DNA of 64,000 nucleotides, from positions 29,947,340 to 30,011,339 of the forward strand of contig CM049322.1 of the NCBI GenBank assembly GCA_026874595.1. Direction: 5' to 3'. The DNA comes from Sipunculus nudus (Eukaryota; Annelida; Sipuncula; Golfingiida; Sipunculidae). This document shows positions 12,239-24,011 of the stretch, piece by piece. Position numbers and translations under genes: made by a program. Within the stretch, counting starts at the first letter, position 1. Every line of letters starts with the position of its first letter. The notes under the pieces are model-generated. The model ran no database searches. It worked only from the letters and a program-made list of their open reading frames with translations, and was not told the origin of the DNA.

Positions 12239-15200
12239 AACAAGGCCTACAGGCCTAATGCGAACCTGTGCAATGGGAATACACCAGGTATAATGCTGCA
12301 ATGCTGGACCATTACTTTTCAAGAACATGTGTAACATGTATATGAACAATGCAAGTACTAAACACTTAGAACAAGAAACTATTAAACAAACATCACTGCT
12401 GCAATTCTGGAATGGGTGCACACAATACATAAACTAGAATAGAGGTAGTCAAAAAGCGACTACGTGTATCCTCCAAAATCAGAGTGGGAAAGGTGAAGTG
12501 AGGCATGGATTGAGTGACAAGGGGAAATAGAGTGAGGTGTGTTGCATAATTGCCTGTATGTTTGCAGCTGAAATTTTTATGTAGGATGCGCCACCAACCA
12601 CAAAATCCAGAAAGCTGTCCAAGATATATAAACATGCAAAATTTTAGGCAGATAAGTCAAACTACTGCCGAGATATGAGTGATTTAATCCTCCGGCAAAC
12701 AAACAGACGGATGCTGTGCAAAAATGATTGCAGGTGGCGCCACCAGTTTTTCCTATGATAAAGAGCTATGTGAGATCTATAAACATGCAAAATTTTTGCC
12801 AAATCGGTCAAATGGTTCCTGAGATATGAGCTTGGATGTCTGCAGCGTTAATTTGAATGTAGGTGGTGCAATCTGTCATAAAACAAGAAGGCTGTCAAGG
12901 ATGTATAAACCTGCAAAATTTCAGGTGGATAAGTCTTACCATTACTGAGATATGATTGATTTTAGCCCATGGCAGACAAACAGAGACTGTGCAAAAATGG
13001 TGGCAGGTGGCACCACCAATTTTGTGTAAGATTAAGAGCTATGTGAGATCTATACACAAGCAGAATTTAAGGGGGATATGTCAAACCAGTCCTGAGATAT
13101 ACGCCTGAATATCTGCAGCGCATACATAAATGTAGGTGGTGCCACCTGCCACAAAATCCAGAAAGCAATCCAAGATGAATAAACCTGCAAAATTTTAGCC
13201 AGATATGTCAAACCACTGCCGAGATATGAGTGATTTTATCCAATGGCAAACAAAAAGGACGCTGTGCAAAAATGATTGCAGGTGGTGCCACCGCTTTTGC
13301 GTATTAGAAAGAGCTATGTGAGATCTATAAACATGCAAAATTTTGACCCAACTGGTCAAACGGTTCCCGAGATATGAGCTTGGATATCTGCAGCTTAACC
13401 GTGAATGTAGGTGGCGCCACCTGTCATAAAATCAAGAAAGCTGTCCAGGATGTATACACATGCAAAATTTCAGATGGATAAGTCCAACCAATGCAGAGAT
13501 ATGAGTGTTTTTATCCCAAGGCAGATGAACAGATGGACGCTGTGCAAAAGTGGTTGCAGGTGGCACCACCATTTTTAGTGTATGTTATAAAGCTTTCCAA
13601 GGGCTACATTTGTGCAAAATCTTTAGCCTTATAGGTCAAACAGTTCCTGAGTTATGTGGGTTTATGTGAAGAAACAGACGCACAAATGGACGCTGGGCAG
13701 AGAGGAAAGGTCAGAGGTCACCCAAAAATGAGGGTGCAGCAGTTCACATATGACTGATCATAATTCTGAATTTTAAAAAATTCTGCCCAGTGGTTATGGA
13801 GGAGTTCTCCGGAAACCTATTCGGTGATGGCTGCAGCACCGACTGAAAACTTACTAGTATCCGCAAAACTCTGTTTTGGCGGATACAATGATTGTAGCTG
13901 GCACCACCAGTCTTATATACCACAAAGAGATATATAAATATGCCCAATGTCAGTCTGATATGTCAAACCCCTACTTTGTTATAAGCAGGGACATACACTG
14001 TGCAAAAATTATTGTAGGTGGCGCCACCAGTCTTGTACACTATAAAGCTACCCGATATGTATAAACATGCCCAATTTTGGGCTGATGTATCAAATTCCTT
14101 ATCAAATTCTGCAAAAGTCAATGTAAGTGGCACCACCTGTCTTGTAAATGAGAATACCATCAAAGACGCATAGACAGGTCAAAATATTAGTCCAATACAT
14201 CAAACTTCCCCAGAGTTTGATGCACTGGGCTGACAAGGCTTAGGTGAGTAAGGCAGTTGACAAAGCTACTGCACTGAGTGAACTCTTGACCTGCACCTGG
14301 CTAGACTGAGTGAACTTTTGACCTGTACCTGGCTGCACTGAGTGAACTCTTGACCTGTTGCATAATCTGACACAGTTGGCAGTCTGCCAAAGCTATAAAT
14401 AGATTCAGGCTGAACTTTGGTTCCAAATATGATGCAGTGAGCAGTCTGCCAAAGCTATAAATAGAATGCAGCTACTGCACTGAGTGAAGTCTTGACCTAT
14501 ACCTGGCTGCACTTCTTCCAATCCTGGCACTGTGCCAGAACTATTTATAGAGCTGACATCATCTTGGCTAATGGAAAACATCAAGGCACTCACTTGCAAT
14601 CTGCCAATGGTAAACATAGTGCTGCCATCTGTACACAAAAGTGGTTCCTACTTGAAATAACTTTTAAATGTATTTTCCCAATACAAAATGCTTTTCAGCT
14701 GACTTTTTATAAAAAAAGAAATCAGGAATATATGTAAAATTATTACAGATGCATACTGAATGCAAAATTAAAATACAGATATATCTCATGGATGGCAAAT
14801 TCTTGAATTAGGTTGAGTAGGGATACCAATAATTTATAATCCATGTACAGTTGTCTTTATACAGCCACAGAGAACTGAATCTCCATGATTGTAACATTGC
14901 CTGGTATGATGAATAACTTAAATCATCAATCTAAATTTTTTAAAAGCTTTTAAAAAAAACTTTCTTGTCAATATTAACCAAAGATAACCTGAAATCTAAA
15001 TGTTCTAGTGGCATGATGTAATAGATGCTGATAAACTGGTGCCAGGCTAGATGTAACAGCATAACAAAGCTAACATATATGGTAAAATGACTCAATTCAA
15101 TCTCCATAATTCAGCCAAAAATCATTCATGTGGAACCATTAATGTCAATTATTATAAGAATTATTGTAGGGATTATTCTTGTAAAATATTTAACAAACTG

Positions 15201-16097
15201 GCTTCAGTGGCATCAGTCGAAAAATGTTTCGCAGGTTTATAACTCATATAGGAAGATACAGCAAACTGGCTAAGTTCAGCTTCCCATAACTCAGCCAAAA
15301 AGCACTGAACCAAAACCATTTGAACAAACTTGAATTATCAACATCTGAGGATAGTTAATGTGTGAGATTTAAGAATTTGGCCCAGTGGTTTTTGAGAAGA
15401 TCTTTGTAGCCACTGATCTAAAATGGGCTGTTATGGCATATGACAAAATTCAGCTTCCCATAACTTAGCCAAAAGTCACTGAAAAGAGACCATTTGAACA
15501 AACTTCAGAAAGCACTACCCTAGGATTATTTCTGTGCGATATTTAACATTTAGGCCACATGGTTTCAGAGAAGAAGTTTTTTGTAGCCCTCAGTGTGATA
15601 CAGGCACTGATGACCCTGTATAAAAAAGGCTGATGCAGGTGGCGCCACCAATACCTCAATTTCAGATATGACCTGTGTGACCAACATTGACATAAAATTT
15701 GGTGATGATAGCTCCAGCCGTTTCTGAGATTTAAATTTTAATATACTTTTTTGCACAGTTAACAAAGTTCAACCTCCTGTAACTCAGCCAAAAATCTCCG
15801 AACTGGAACCATTTGAACAAACTTGAGAAAGATTATTCCAGGGATCATTTCTGTTAAATATTGGACAATTTGGCTGGACAGTTTCGGAGAAGAAGATTTT
15901 TAAAGCTTTTTTAGCTTTTTCCCTATAAAATCTAAGAAAATGCAGTTAGAAAAAAAAAAAAAAAATCCGATATAGTTTTTTGGATGACTGATTATTTGCA
16001 AAAAAATTGGTGATGGTAGCTCCTGCCCATAGCTATGGTTAACGTACAGACGACGCACGACGCCGCACCATCGCATAAGCTCACACGTTCGCTGAAA
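12239..16097 (+). mobile_element. Family B element B1 carrying D1
   Basis: The left end CAAGGCCTACAGGCCTAATG plus GCGAACCTGTGC (12241-12271) pairs with the right end CTCACACGTTCGCT (16080-16093). The right end follows CGACGCACGACGCCGCACCA. D1 occupies 12434-13888. The remaining body has ~110-bp units with GGTGGCGCCACC (13890-14200), CACTGAGTGAACTCTTGACC repeats (14270-14520), and 15060-16000 with repeats around AACTCAGCCAAAAAtCac and ACCATTTGAACAAACTTGA. B4 (46081-54773) matches it end to end apart from two later insertions in B4. B1 sits in the A-run of A2. Confidence 0.75.
12434..13888 (+). mobile_element. Family D Helentron-like element D1, nested in B1
   Basis: The left hairpin GTAGTC...GACTAC (12445-12462) is followed by GTGTATCCTCCAAAATCAGA. 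The right hairpin (13857-13886) has arms GTATCCGCAAAAC and GTTTTGGCGGATAC around a TCT loop, with one extra base in one arm. The body alternates units of about 128 and 150 bp, each centred on GGTGGCGCCACC or a decayed form and with phrases such as GATATGAGTGATTTTATCCC and CTGTGCAAAAATG. B0 lacks it, which gives the empty site. B4 has the same insertion (D4) at the same place. Confidence 0.75.
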
Positions 16098-18552
16098 CTT
16101 ACAAATTTTGTCCCAAATATAATTTTTATTAAAAATAATAAGAGAATCGTATGATTTTTTTAAAATAAAATATAACTGAAGTGATTATTAAAATAATATT
16201 AAAGAATATATTCATGAATGCATTCATGAATACATTTTGAAAGTATTTGCACTGATATTCATATACTTTCATTTTTACCTGAATTCCCATTCTTATGAAA
16301 GAAATTTTATCATGGAGTACATATTCATATTCGTATTTAAATACAGTTGCAAAGTATTTGCACCATGTCTGGTATTTATTCAGTTTTCACCAAACAATGA
16401 TGTTGAGAATCCAGAATATACAAAATTCACACATTTAAATAATGATCATAAGTACCTGGTTTAATGGCTTTTATTTATACTAAAAAAATAAATGTAATAT
16501 ATTCATTTTGGACTAATTTCACATCAATGTACACACTAGACACAGTAGGAATCTAGATTAATATTATCAACTGCATCTTTTTCTATCATTAATTTCCTTC
16601 ATATGATTCCTAATGATTAGTAATGAATAATATGATTTACTTTTTTATCATTAAAATTGAACTGAAAAATACCATAGGTGACTGCATGGTGTTATTTGGA
16701 ATACGTGACATTCTATCCATCGATACAAGATTCTTATATCATCAGTAACTCAAGTTAATTTCCTGTTATTATCAACTAACAAATTCCTTTTCTAATTTCC
16801 TTTAATTTGTTATTAAAAATCAATAAAAAAATATTAATTTGATACAAGATTCTTATATCATAAGTAACTCAAGTTAATTTCCTGTTATTATCAATTAACA
16901 TTTTCCTTTTCTATTTTTCTTTAATTTGTTATTAAAAATCAATAAAAATTCATTAATTTACCTGGTATTGTTTATTATGTTGTTGGTTAAAACTACTAGA
17001 TAAGTTAGGTTGGACACCTGGATCAACTGTGGCTGGCCATAAGCTGCCTGGCTGCCCTAGTTTATGCCTCGCCTCAAGCATGCACAATTTGCTGAAAGTT
17101 CAACAAGGTCAACATACAGGTGACTCAAGAGGGGCTAGAGAGAGCCAAGGTCTGACATGGTCTCATAAAACCATTAATAAAAGCTACAATTTTTGGCCAA
17201 TTTCTTTCAGCTTTCTAAACTAAAAAGCTGAAATCCTTATGTGTGCATGATATGAAAATTATATCAACAGTGCTCACAGGAAACAAAGTGCCATGGTCAA
17301 AGTTGGGCAAAATTTAAGGTACTAATTTTATATTTATACTAATAACTTATAAAACTTTAAAAATTCAGAACTAATTTTGGGTATTCAATTGAATCTTGGT
17401 TAAATAATGTTACATTCCTGACAAAAAATCTCTAGCTTCAGCAATCCTCTTGTTAAGGGAGTAAATGTATTTCTTGATTTTTTACAAAGTGCATTGTGTT
17501 TTGGCCCATAACTTAAAACAATTAGGCAATACTGACATCATTTCTGGGATTTGCATAGAGAATGTATAGAAAAATATGTATATTATATATGATTAAAGTC
17601 AGATCAGTGATTTTGATATTAGGCAGTCTTGAAGTGTAACAATTGGTTTTAATGGAAAAATGAAGTTTTTAATTAATATCTCGAAGGTATTAAGTCCCAG
17701 TGACCAAATTATTGGCATGGTAGGGAATTTTTGAGACATCTAATTGTATGCCAAATTTTAGGAACTGAGAGCTGAAGCTGGGGAGCTGAGCTCTTGCAAA
17801 CTGCATGACATTAGCTTGATGGAAACAATATGTTACATGGTGCTTGAAAACTTGAATAAAATCTACAGTTTTTGATCAACTGGTTTCAAATTTTTGGTGT
17901 TCACTGGCAAATGGCTAACAAAATCATGCTGTGAAAATTATATCCACAGTACTTACAGGAAAAAAACGTGCCATGGTCAAAGTTGGGCAAAATTTAAGGT
18001 ACCAATTTTTTATTTTTGTTAATATTTCAAAAAATTGAAAAGATTTTGATCTAATTTTGGGTATACAATTTAATTTTGATTAATTAAAGTTATATTACTG
18101 GAAAAAAAAGACAATAGCTTTAACATGTTTTAAGTGATCAAATATCTTTCCTGATTTTTTACAAAATGCATTATGTTTGGGCCCATAACTTTTTTAAATT
18201 ATACAATACAGACATAATTTATGGCATGTACATAGGAACTATATAGAGGAATATTTATGGTAAATAAGAGGAAAAACAGATGAGTGGTTTTGATATTAGG
18301 CAGTCCTGAAGTGTGAAAATAGGTTTTTAATAAAAAATTGAGGTTTTTCCTTAATTTCTCAAAGGAACGAAGTCGCAAAGACCCAGTTTTCAGCTTGGTA
18401 GGAGATCTTGGGGACATCTAACATTATGCCGAATTTTGGATTCCTAGGTCTTACGGTTTCAAAATGTGCCACATCTACGGATGGACAGACGGACGCACGG
18501 TGGATAATGGACCACGACTATAGCTCAGATGACTTATAGTCAGCTGAGCTAA

Positions 18553-18615
18553 AAACTGAAAATATAAGTTAAAATCTTAGAATTGTTGCAAAAGTTGCAA
18601 TCATTATATATCCAG
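18553..18615 (+). repeat. ~60-bp direct repeat flanking A2 (right copy)
   Basis: This copy follows the A2 right terminus and matches 11932-11995 except for a few substitutions and one extra A. See the left copy. Confidence 0.75.
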
Positions 18616-19249
18616 AGTGTAGCTTATATTGGGTCATATTATGCATACACATATATTTTATTATTTTTGAATCACAAATATTTAAGCTGAATTTAAAAGA
18701 AAATAATGCCATAACATAGCATCTACAAGATTATTCCTTGAATCCCTATTAAAAAGTTTTGCACATTGGAGATTTCAGTACATGCTTAATTTTATTCACT
18801 GAGATAAAATAAAAGATTCAGTAAATTTGATAAAATAAAACATCTTTTCAAATAAAGTATACACACTGTTGGTTGAATGAGGGACAAACAATATCATTGT
18901 GCCAATTACTATCTCAGCTTTAATTTATTACTGGAATTAATAGTCAATTTCACACCTGGTGAAGTTTTTACTCTACTGAAGTAAGGAATTACTTATCTGA
19001 TGAACCATCCACACTTTCATAGCAAAACACCACTTTGTGGAAACAATTAAATATGCATTTTAATCATTGTAACTCTGGTGGTACAATACAAAATCTAAAA
19101 TGTAGCATAGCCTAGAATAAGAATGAATCAAATACAGAAAATAATAACATTCATCTAGTTTATGCACCATCTGAGGGGGGGGGGAGTGCAGGGCAGAGGG
19201 GAAGCCTGCTGGTAGTGGCCAAGCTGAGCCAAGGCAAGCTGCCTGGGGT
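18616..19249. other. AT-rich stretch without recognised gene
   Basis: No coding, RNA or element-end signal was seen up to about 19170. A short G-run occurs at 19173-19184. From 19185 the text (GCCAAGCTGAGCC, AAGCTGCCTGG) weakly resembles the A2 body near 17030 and may be the start of A3. Confidence 0.4.
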
Positions 19250-19254
19250 GGATT

Positions 19255-19451
19255 CAAAAGCGGATCCAGGGGGGGTCCAGGGGGTCCGGACCCCCCCTTT
19301 TTCACCCGAAGCAACCTTTTTTAAGGGGTTTTAGACGTAATTTTGCGGCCTGGACCCCCCCTTTTCCAAACCTGATGACCTTTTTTTTAGGAATTTCATT
19401 AGTCCTCCTGGGTTGGACCCCCCCTTTTCCTAAATCCTGGATCCACCCCTG
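19255..19451 (+). mobile_element. 197-bp MITE with GGATCC termini and 5-bp target repeat
   Basis: The element runs from CAAAAGCGGATCCAGG to CCTGGATCCACCCCTG, which are inverted repeats. GGATT flanks it on both sides (19250-19254 and 19452-19456). Internally, GGACCCCCCCTTTT occurs three times, spaced roughly 65-70 bp. It has no coding capacity and is inserted in A3-type sequence. The superfamily is unresolved. The CAGGGG-like tip recalls hAT, but a 5-bp target repeat is unusual for that group. Confidence 0.6.
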
Positions 19452-19456
19452 GGATT

Positions 19457-20099
19457 GCATAATGCAAGTGAAGGTTGTACTACTAGGTGGGCTAGATGTA
19501 AACAACACTTGACATGGTGTATGAAAACTTGAATAAAAGCTACTCTTTTCAATCAATTCCTTTGAAATTTCAGATTTTAAAAGATTAAATCCTTATGTAT
19601 ATATGCTGTGAAAATTGAATCTTGATTAAATAAAGTTATATTCCTGAAAAAAAGTCTCTAGGCCAGCAATTCTCATGTTAGGTGAGTAAATATATTTCCT
19701 GATTTTTTAAAAATTGCATTATATTTTGGCCCATAACTTTAAAATAATACCCCACACTGATCTAATTTTTTGTATGTTCATAAAAAATGTAAGGAAGAAT
19801 ATGAATACTAAATATTATCAAAAACAGATAAGTGGTTTTGATATTAGGCAGCCTTGAAGTGTAACTATGGCGTTTTTATGGAAAACGGAGGCTTTTCCTT
19901 AAAATCTTGGAGGAACAAAGTCCTAATGACCCTATTTTCGGTATGGTAGGAGATTTTGGGGACATCTAATGGTATGCAAAATTTTGGAATCGTTGGTCCA
20001 AAAACGTGCCCGGTTAACGGCCGGACGGCCAGATGGACGGCCGACGGACAATGGACCACGACTATGGCTCAGGTGACTTATAGTCAGCTGAGCTAAAAA
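19457..20099 (+). mobile_element. Right part of a family A element (A3)
   Basis: The sequence resembles the 3' half of A2, with phrases such as GAATAAAAGCTAC, TTTTGGCCCATAACTTTAAA and TTAGGCAGCCTTGAAGTGTA. It ends in a GGCCGGACGGCCAGATGGAC tract and the right hairpin (20064-20094) with CTAAAAAG. The left end is missing or eroded by the MITE region upstream. Confidence 0.65.
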
Positions 20100-20699
20100 G
20101 GGTTATTCATAATAATTAAATACTAAAAATAGAGAGTTCGACAAACAAAGCTGAACACTTTATTTCCCCTTTCCCTGAGGCAGGAAAATAATGAATATAC
20201 AATCATATGACCGACAATATATAAATAACTATTACAAGAAATGAAGACATCATACATTTACCTACATATACATGTACAAAACCTTTAATTTATATATTTG
20301 TGTTAATTTTGGATCTAGAAGGTAATAAAAATGATACAATACAAATCACTGTTCAGTGGACAGTTTACTGAATTGGAAACAAAAATATATGAAATGTGTA
20401 TGAACTATTCTAAAAACTTACTTTGCTTAATGGTTTCCATTTATTATAATGAACTGAAATATTAGTATAGTTTGTTTAGCTATGTTTTTCTCAATATTAT
20501 GTATTTGCCTAGTATTAGCTTGAAAGCTGCCAAAGTGTGGGAGCTAGTGTGTCTATACAGTTTACAAGTAATAATATATACCTTTTAAGTAAAAGAATTA
20601 ACATATCAAGCGTTGAGCAGTTAGTTTTGTTGAATATAACACATTTTAATAAGGTTAGCATCATCTCTGACAAAATTTAAACTAAAAAAAAAAACAAAA
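20100..20699. other. Unique AT-rich DNA, nothing recognised
   Basis: No open frame of note, no element ends and no RNA gene were seen between A3 and the RT relic. Confidence 0.5.
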
Positions 20700-21262
20700 C
20701 AATTTTCTTCATCATTTAATATATCATGTACTGGCATCACTACAGTGTTATCTATGTTATAATATCTATATATAATATTTATGATATTACCAGCTAATAT
20801 TTCAGATGCTGAAAATAAATAGTTATTCCTTGAGAAATTATGAAATACTCAGTAGCCCAGCCTCTATTCATGACACAACTGCTGATGTGAGGGTAAAGAA
20901 TATTAAGCCATTTTTTTTTAATTCTCCAAATTTGTAGAGACTTAAAGTATTCTGAATGTGGGACCGTTCTGAAAAATCAAAAGCTTTTTCAAAATCGATT
21001 GATCATAAAGGAGTTATTTTATATTTTCTGACAAATATATCTGTAATTTTCATAATATTTTTCCCGATGTATCTGTTTTTATTATGAATCCTGTTTGGTC
21101 CATATTAATAATACAAGGTAATATTGTTTTGAGTCTATTTGACAAGATTTTTGCAGTTATTTTATAATCTTTCTTCAACATTGAAAGAGGCCACCATTTT
21201 TTTAAACATGTGTGATATAAGACTTTGTACAACAGATCTAAACAGTGACAAATATTCCTCAC
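20700..21262 (-). pseudogene. Reverse transcriptase relic of a third LINE lineage
   Basis: The minus strand encodes RT blocks in several frames. WWPLSMLKKDYKITAKILSN and MDQTGFIIKT lie in 21050-21262. SIDFEKAFD (motif A) is at 20977-21003, followed by a stretch ending in LYKFGELKKKW. ISSCVMNRGW lies near 20865, ISQGI (motif B region) follows, and LFSASEILAGNI is near 20790. A possible remnant of the catalytic DD block lies near 20750. The order is exactly that of the RT in the LINE at 57707-61655, but the residues differ a lot. It is truncated at both ends, with at least three frame changes. It is dead. Confidence 0.8.
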
Positions 21263-22540
21263 AGTAACCTAATAAGATGTTATTTATCATATTATTAATA
21301 CATTATTGCAGTACATTAAAGATATTCATTCATTATTATATCCTTTGATGAAGAATAAACAACCTTATAATCACCTATATAAGCCCCTCAGATTCCAGGT
21401 TACCGTATTTTCTCAAATAATTCAGAATGAAACAAATAATTACGATCTTGGAATTACTAAATAAAACAATAAAAAGAGAGTAAATTTAGTTTTGCTGACC
21501 AAGAACCAACGATGTCGTTTCAAAGATGGGCGATAATGCCAGAAGTTTAAATATCTACCTTATATAAGAACAAGGTGCATATATTTGTCACGTTTGCTTG
21601 ATTTAACCCGTTTCTGTAGTTCTTATTCCCCCTCAGATAATCTTTAAATACAAGATTCTCCGTGAAAACCTATGATATCGTTGTTTTTATGTAGTTCATT
21701 TTACCAAGTTTACTCTTACAGGACACTTAGATATTTATCTGTTTGTGTATATCACAAATATTGGATATTCCATTTCCATAATTCTTATTAACAACACTAA
21801 TATTATATATTGAAACAGTAATATGCATATATATATTTGAAAACACCATTTAAAATGTATTTAATCTTCCACACAACAGTAATTAAATAAAATGTAAAAT
21901 GCGACATTGAATTTGTGATTTTACATATATTAGATTTTTAGTCATGATTTATTTTGATATTTCCTAAATTTATCAGAAAAATATAATAAGATATTTGTCA
22001 AGCTGGTTATCGTTATTCTATTTATTAGTTTTATAGGTGTATGCCTTTGTACTGTCACAACATACACCCACTCTTGACAACCAATTTACTATAGGTTACT
22101 TATTGTTACTGTTACATCAAAAATAAAAACATGAGATCAAATAAGATCAATGGGAATTAACCACACACATACAAGGTTAATGTGTGTGTAAATTGGCTAT
22201 GGAATATATATACATCATCACTAAGGTTATTATTCTACATCATAAATATATATTATTTTGCTGATTAATTAATAATTTATTCTAATTTAATATAGTAAAT
22301 TTTATCGACTTTGGATTATTGGTATAAACACTGATTTCAGATGAAAAAAGAAACACCTTTCTATATATGATTAATTGCAACTCTACTATATGGTACTATA
22401 TGGTACTATATGGTAGTAGTACATAGATTTATCATGCCCTCATTTGTTTTTATAGCTATTCATCTAATTAGATGGTATGGTGAGGCTGGCTGTGCACTGA
22501 TGCATAGAGGGTGACTAGTGTACTAATAGCTATACATCAC
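21263..22540. other. Unique AT-rich DNA, nothing recognised
   Basis: No coding or element signal was found. A small direct repeat, (GGTACTATAT)3, occurs at 22393-22420. Confidence 0.5.
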
Positions 22541-22546
22541 ATATAG

Positions 22547-22587
22547 TGGTCTGGTTGGCAGTACAGACCACACTGCCAACCAGACCA
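22547..22587. other. Perfect 16-bp inverted repeat (hairpin)
   Basis: TGGTCTGGTTGGCAGT (22547-22562) and ACTGCCAACCAGACCA (22572-22587) are exact reverse complements around a 9-nt spacer. The pairing does not extend clearly outside this. It is too short for a typical animal microRNA precursor. It may be an element end or simply a palindrome. Confidence 0.6.
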
Positions 22588-22787
22588 GTAGTGTTTTAGA
22601 CCCTTATCATTAAATTTGTTTTAAGTATACATTTGCAATATAACTTAAATATCTAATACATCAGATTCACAATTCTTAATTAGGTGGTTTCGGTGACATC
22701 AGAATGACTGTACACCTCTGACAGCAGGGATGTTTGGCCCCCAGTGATGTATTATAAATCAGGTATAAGCAGGCAGAGCTGTATTAA

Positions 22788-23244
22788 AGGGGCCCAATCA
22801 CCTATCTGACCTTTATAAAGGTAATACCTTGGAGCTTTCACAAAAAAACAGGCCAGAAAAAGTGGATATCACCGCACATAGGCTGACTGTTTTGTTTATA
22901 TCTAATTGTTTATAATATGTGGGGGCCCGCCAAAATAAAACAAATTCAACAAGGGCATCTGGCAGCAAGTTGGATAAGCCAGAGCTTTGTAAATGATGTT
23001 TTGCAACAGGTGACCTTTCTACCTCCGCATTTAGGCAACCTAACAGCTTAGGATACATGTTTTCCAATTTGTCAACAATGCTGTGTTTAAAAACATGTTG
23101 TTGATAAACAAGTTCATACATCATTCAAGAAGGCATTATATGAACTGTTCACAACCAATATTACCCATAGATCATTAATTTATACAAAGACAAAGCCAGA
23201 AATCACATATATGATTTTTTCGAATGGTAGGTGGATGGGCACAT
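22788..23244. mobile_element. Short TTAA-flanked TIR element (MITE candidate)
   Basis: TTAA at 22784-22787 is followed by AGGGGCCCAATCACCTATC. TTAA at 23245-23248 is preceded by sequence whose reverse complement is ATGTGCCCATCCACCTACC. About 15 of 19 positions match, so this looks like a degenerate terminal inverted repeat with a TTAA target, as in piggyBac or Kolobok elements. Inside, the minus strand has a 103-codon open frame (22813-23124) with no family I recognise. It may be captured host sequence or chance. Confidence 0.45.
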
Positions 23245-23248
23245 TTAA

Positions 23249-24011
23249 ATGACCTACAGGGACCAAAAGTGGGCTGTCTGGATCCTGCAAATGTAAGTGA
23301 ATACTATAGAGCCTCTGATTTAAACTTCAATTACTAGCCTATTGTTTAAGCTTTTACTTTCAAATTCTGGATGTTAACAGATTAAAACATCATGTGTACA
23401 TGCTGTGAAAATAAAATCAACAGTACTTATAGGAATAAAATGTGCTATGGTCAAAATTTGGCAAAATGTAAGGTACTGCTTCAAACGTTATGCTAATAAC
23501 CTACATAAATTTAAAAGATTCTGAGCTAATTTCAGGTATACAACTGGATTTTGATAAATAAAGTTACATCCTTGGAACAAAGTCTCTATCTTGAACAATT
23601 ATCATGTTAAATGATTAAATATCTTTTCTGGCTTTTAAATAGTGCATTATGTTCAGGCTCATAACTTCTAAAAATTATGTAATACTGACCTAATTTCTGC
23701 CATGTAAATAGGAAATGCTCAGAGAAATATTTACTTTAATATGGAAAAAAAACAGGTGTTTTTTCTATATTAGGCAGTCCTGAAGTGTAACAATAGGTTT
23801 TTCATGGAAAATTGAAGTTTTTCCTAAATTTCGCAAAGGAATGACCAAGTGACTCAGTTTTTGGTTTGGTAGGAGAACTTGGGATTTCAGATTCCTGGGT
23901 CAAAAGGGTTCCAAAATGTGCCATGTTTACAGACATCTGGCCAGACGGACGAACAAAGGACAAAGGATCATCACTATATCTCAGATGACTTATAGTCAAC
24001 CAAGCTAAAAA
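23249..24011 (+). mobile_element. Right part of a family A element (A4)
   Basis: The sequence is similar to the A2/A3 tail (ATTAGGCAGTCCTGAAGTGT and the AAATTTGGCAAAATGTAAGG region). It ends in GGCCAGACGGACGAACAAAG and a mutated terminal hairpin (23977-24007, arm GTCAACCAAGCT) with AAAAA. The left end is absent and it abuts the TTAA element. Confidence 0.65.

Larger units (their letters stand above)
11996..18555 (+). mobile_element. Family A element A2, split by nested B1
   Basis: The left end AACAAGGAACCTATGGGTCA at 11996 is followed by GCTCAGCTGTTATATATGAT. The right hairpin is at 18521-18551 with a TAT loop, followed by AAAAA, and a GGACAGACGGACGC tract at 18484-18498. The element is interrupted at 12239-16097 by B1. 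Its own DNA is 11996-12238 plus 16098-18555. Both parts match 62719-64000 in order, which proves the split. The body includes two ~70-bp near-repeats (16725-16960, TTCTTATATCAT...AAGTTAATTTCCTG) and two related ~700-bp blocks (17100-17800 and 17800-18480) that share AAAGTTGGGCAAAATTTAAG. No protein is encoded. Confidence 0.75.

Noticed and set aside
12434-13888. CRISPR-like look of regularly spaced palindromes
   Set aside because: The units are 128-150 bp, nearly identical throughout and lie in eukaryotic transposon arrays; there are no short repeats with unique spacers.
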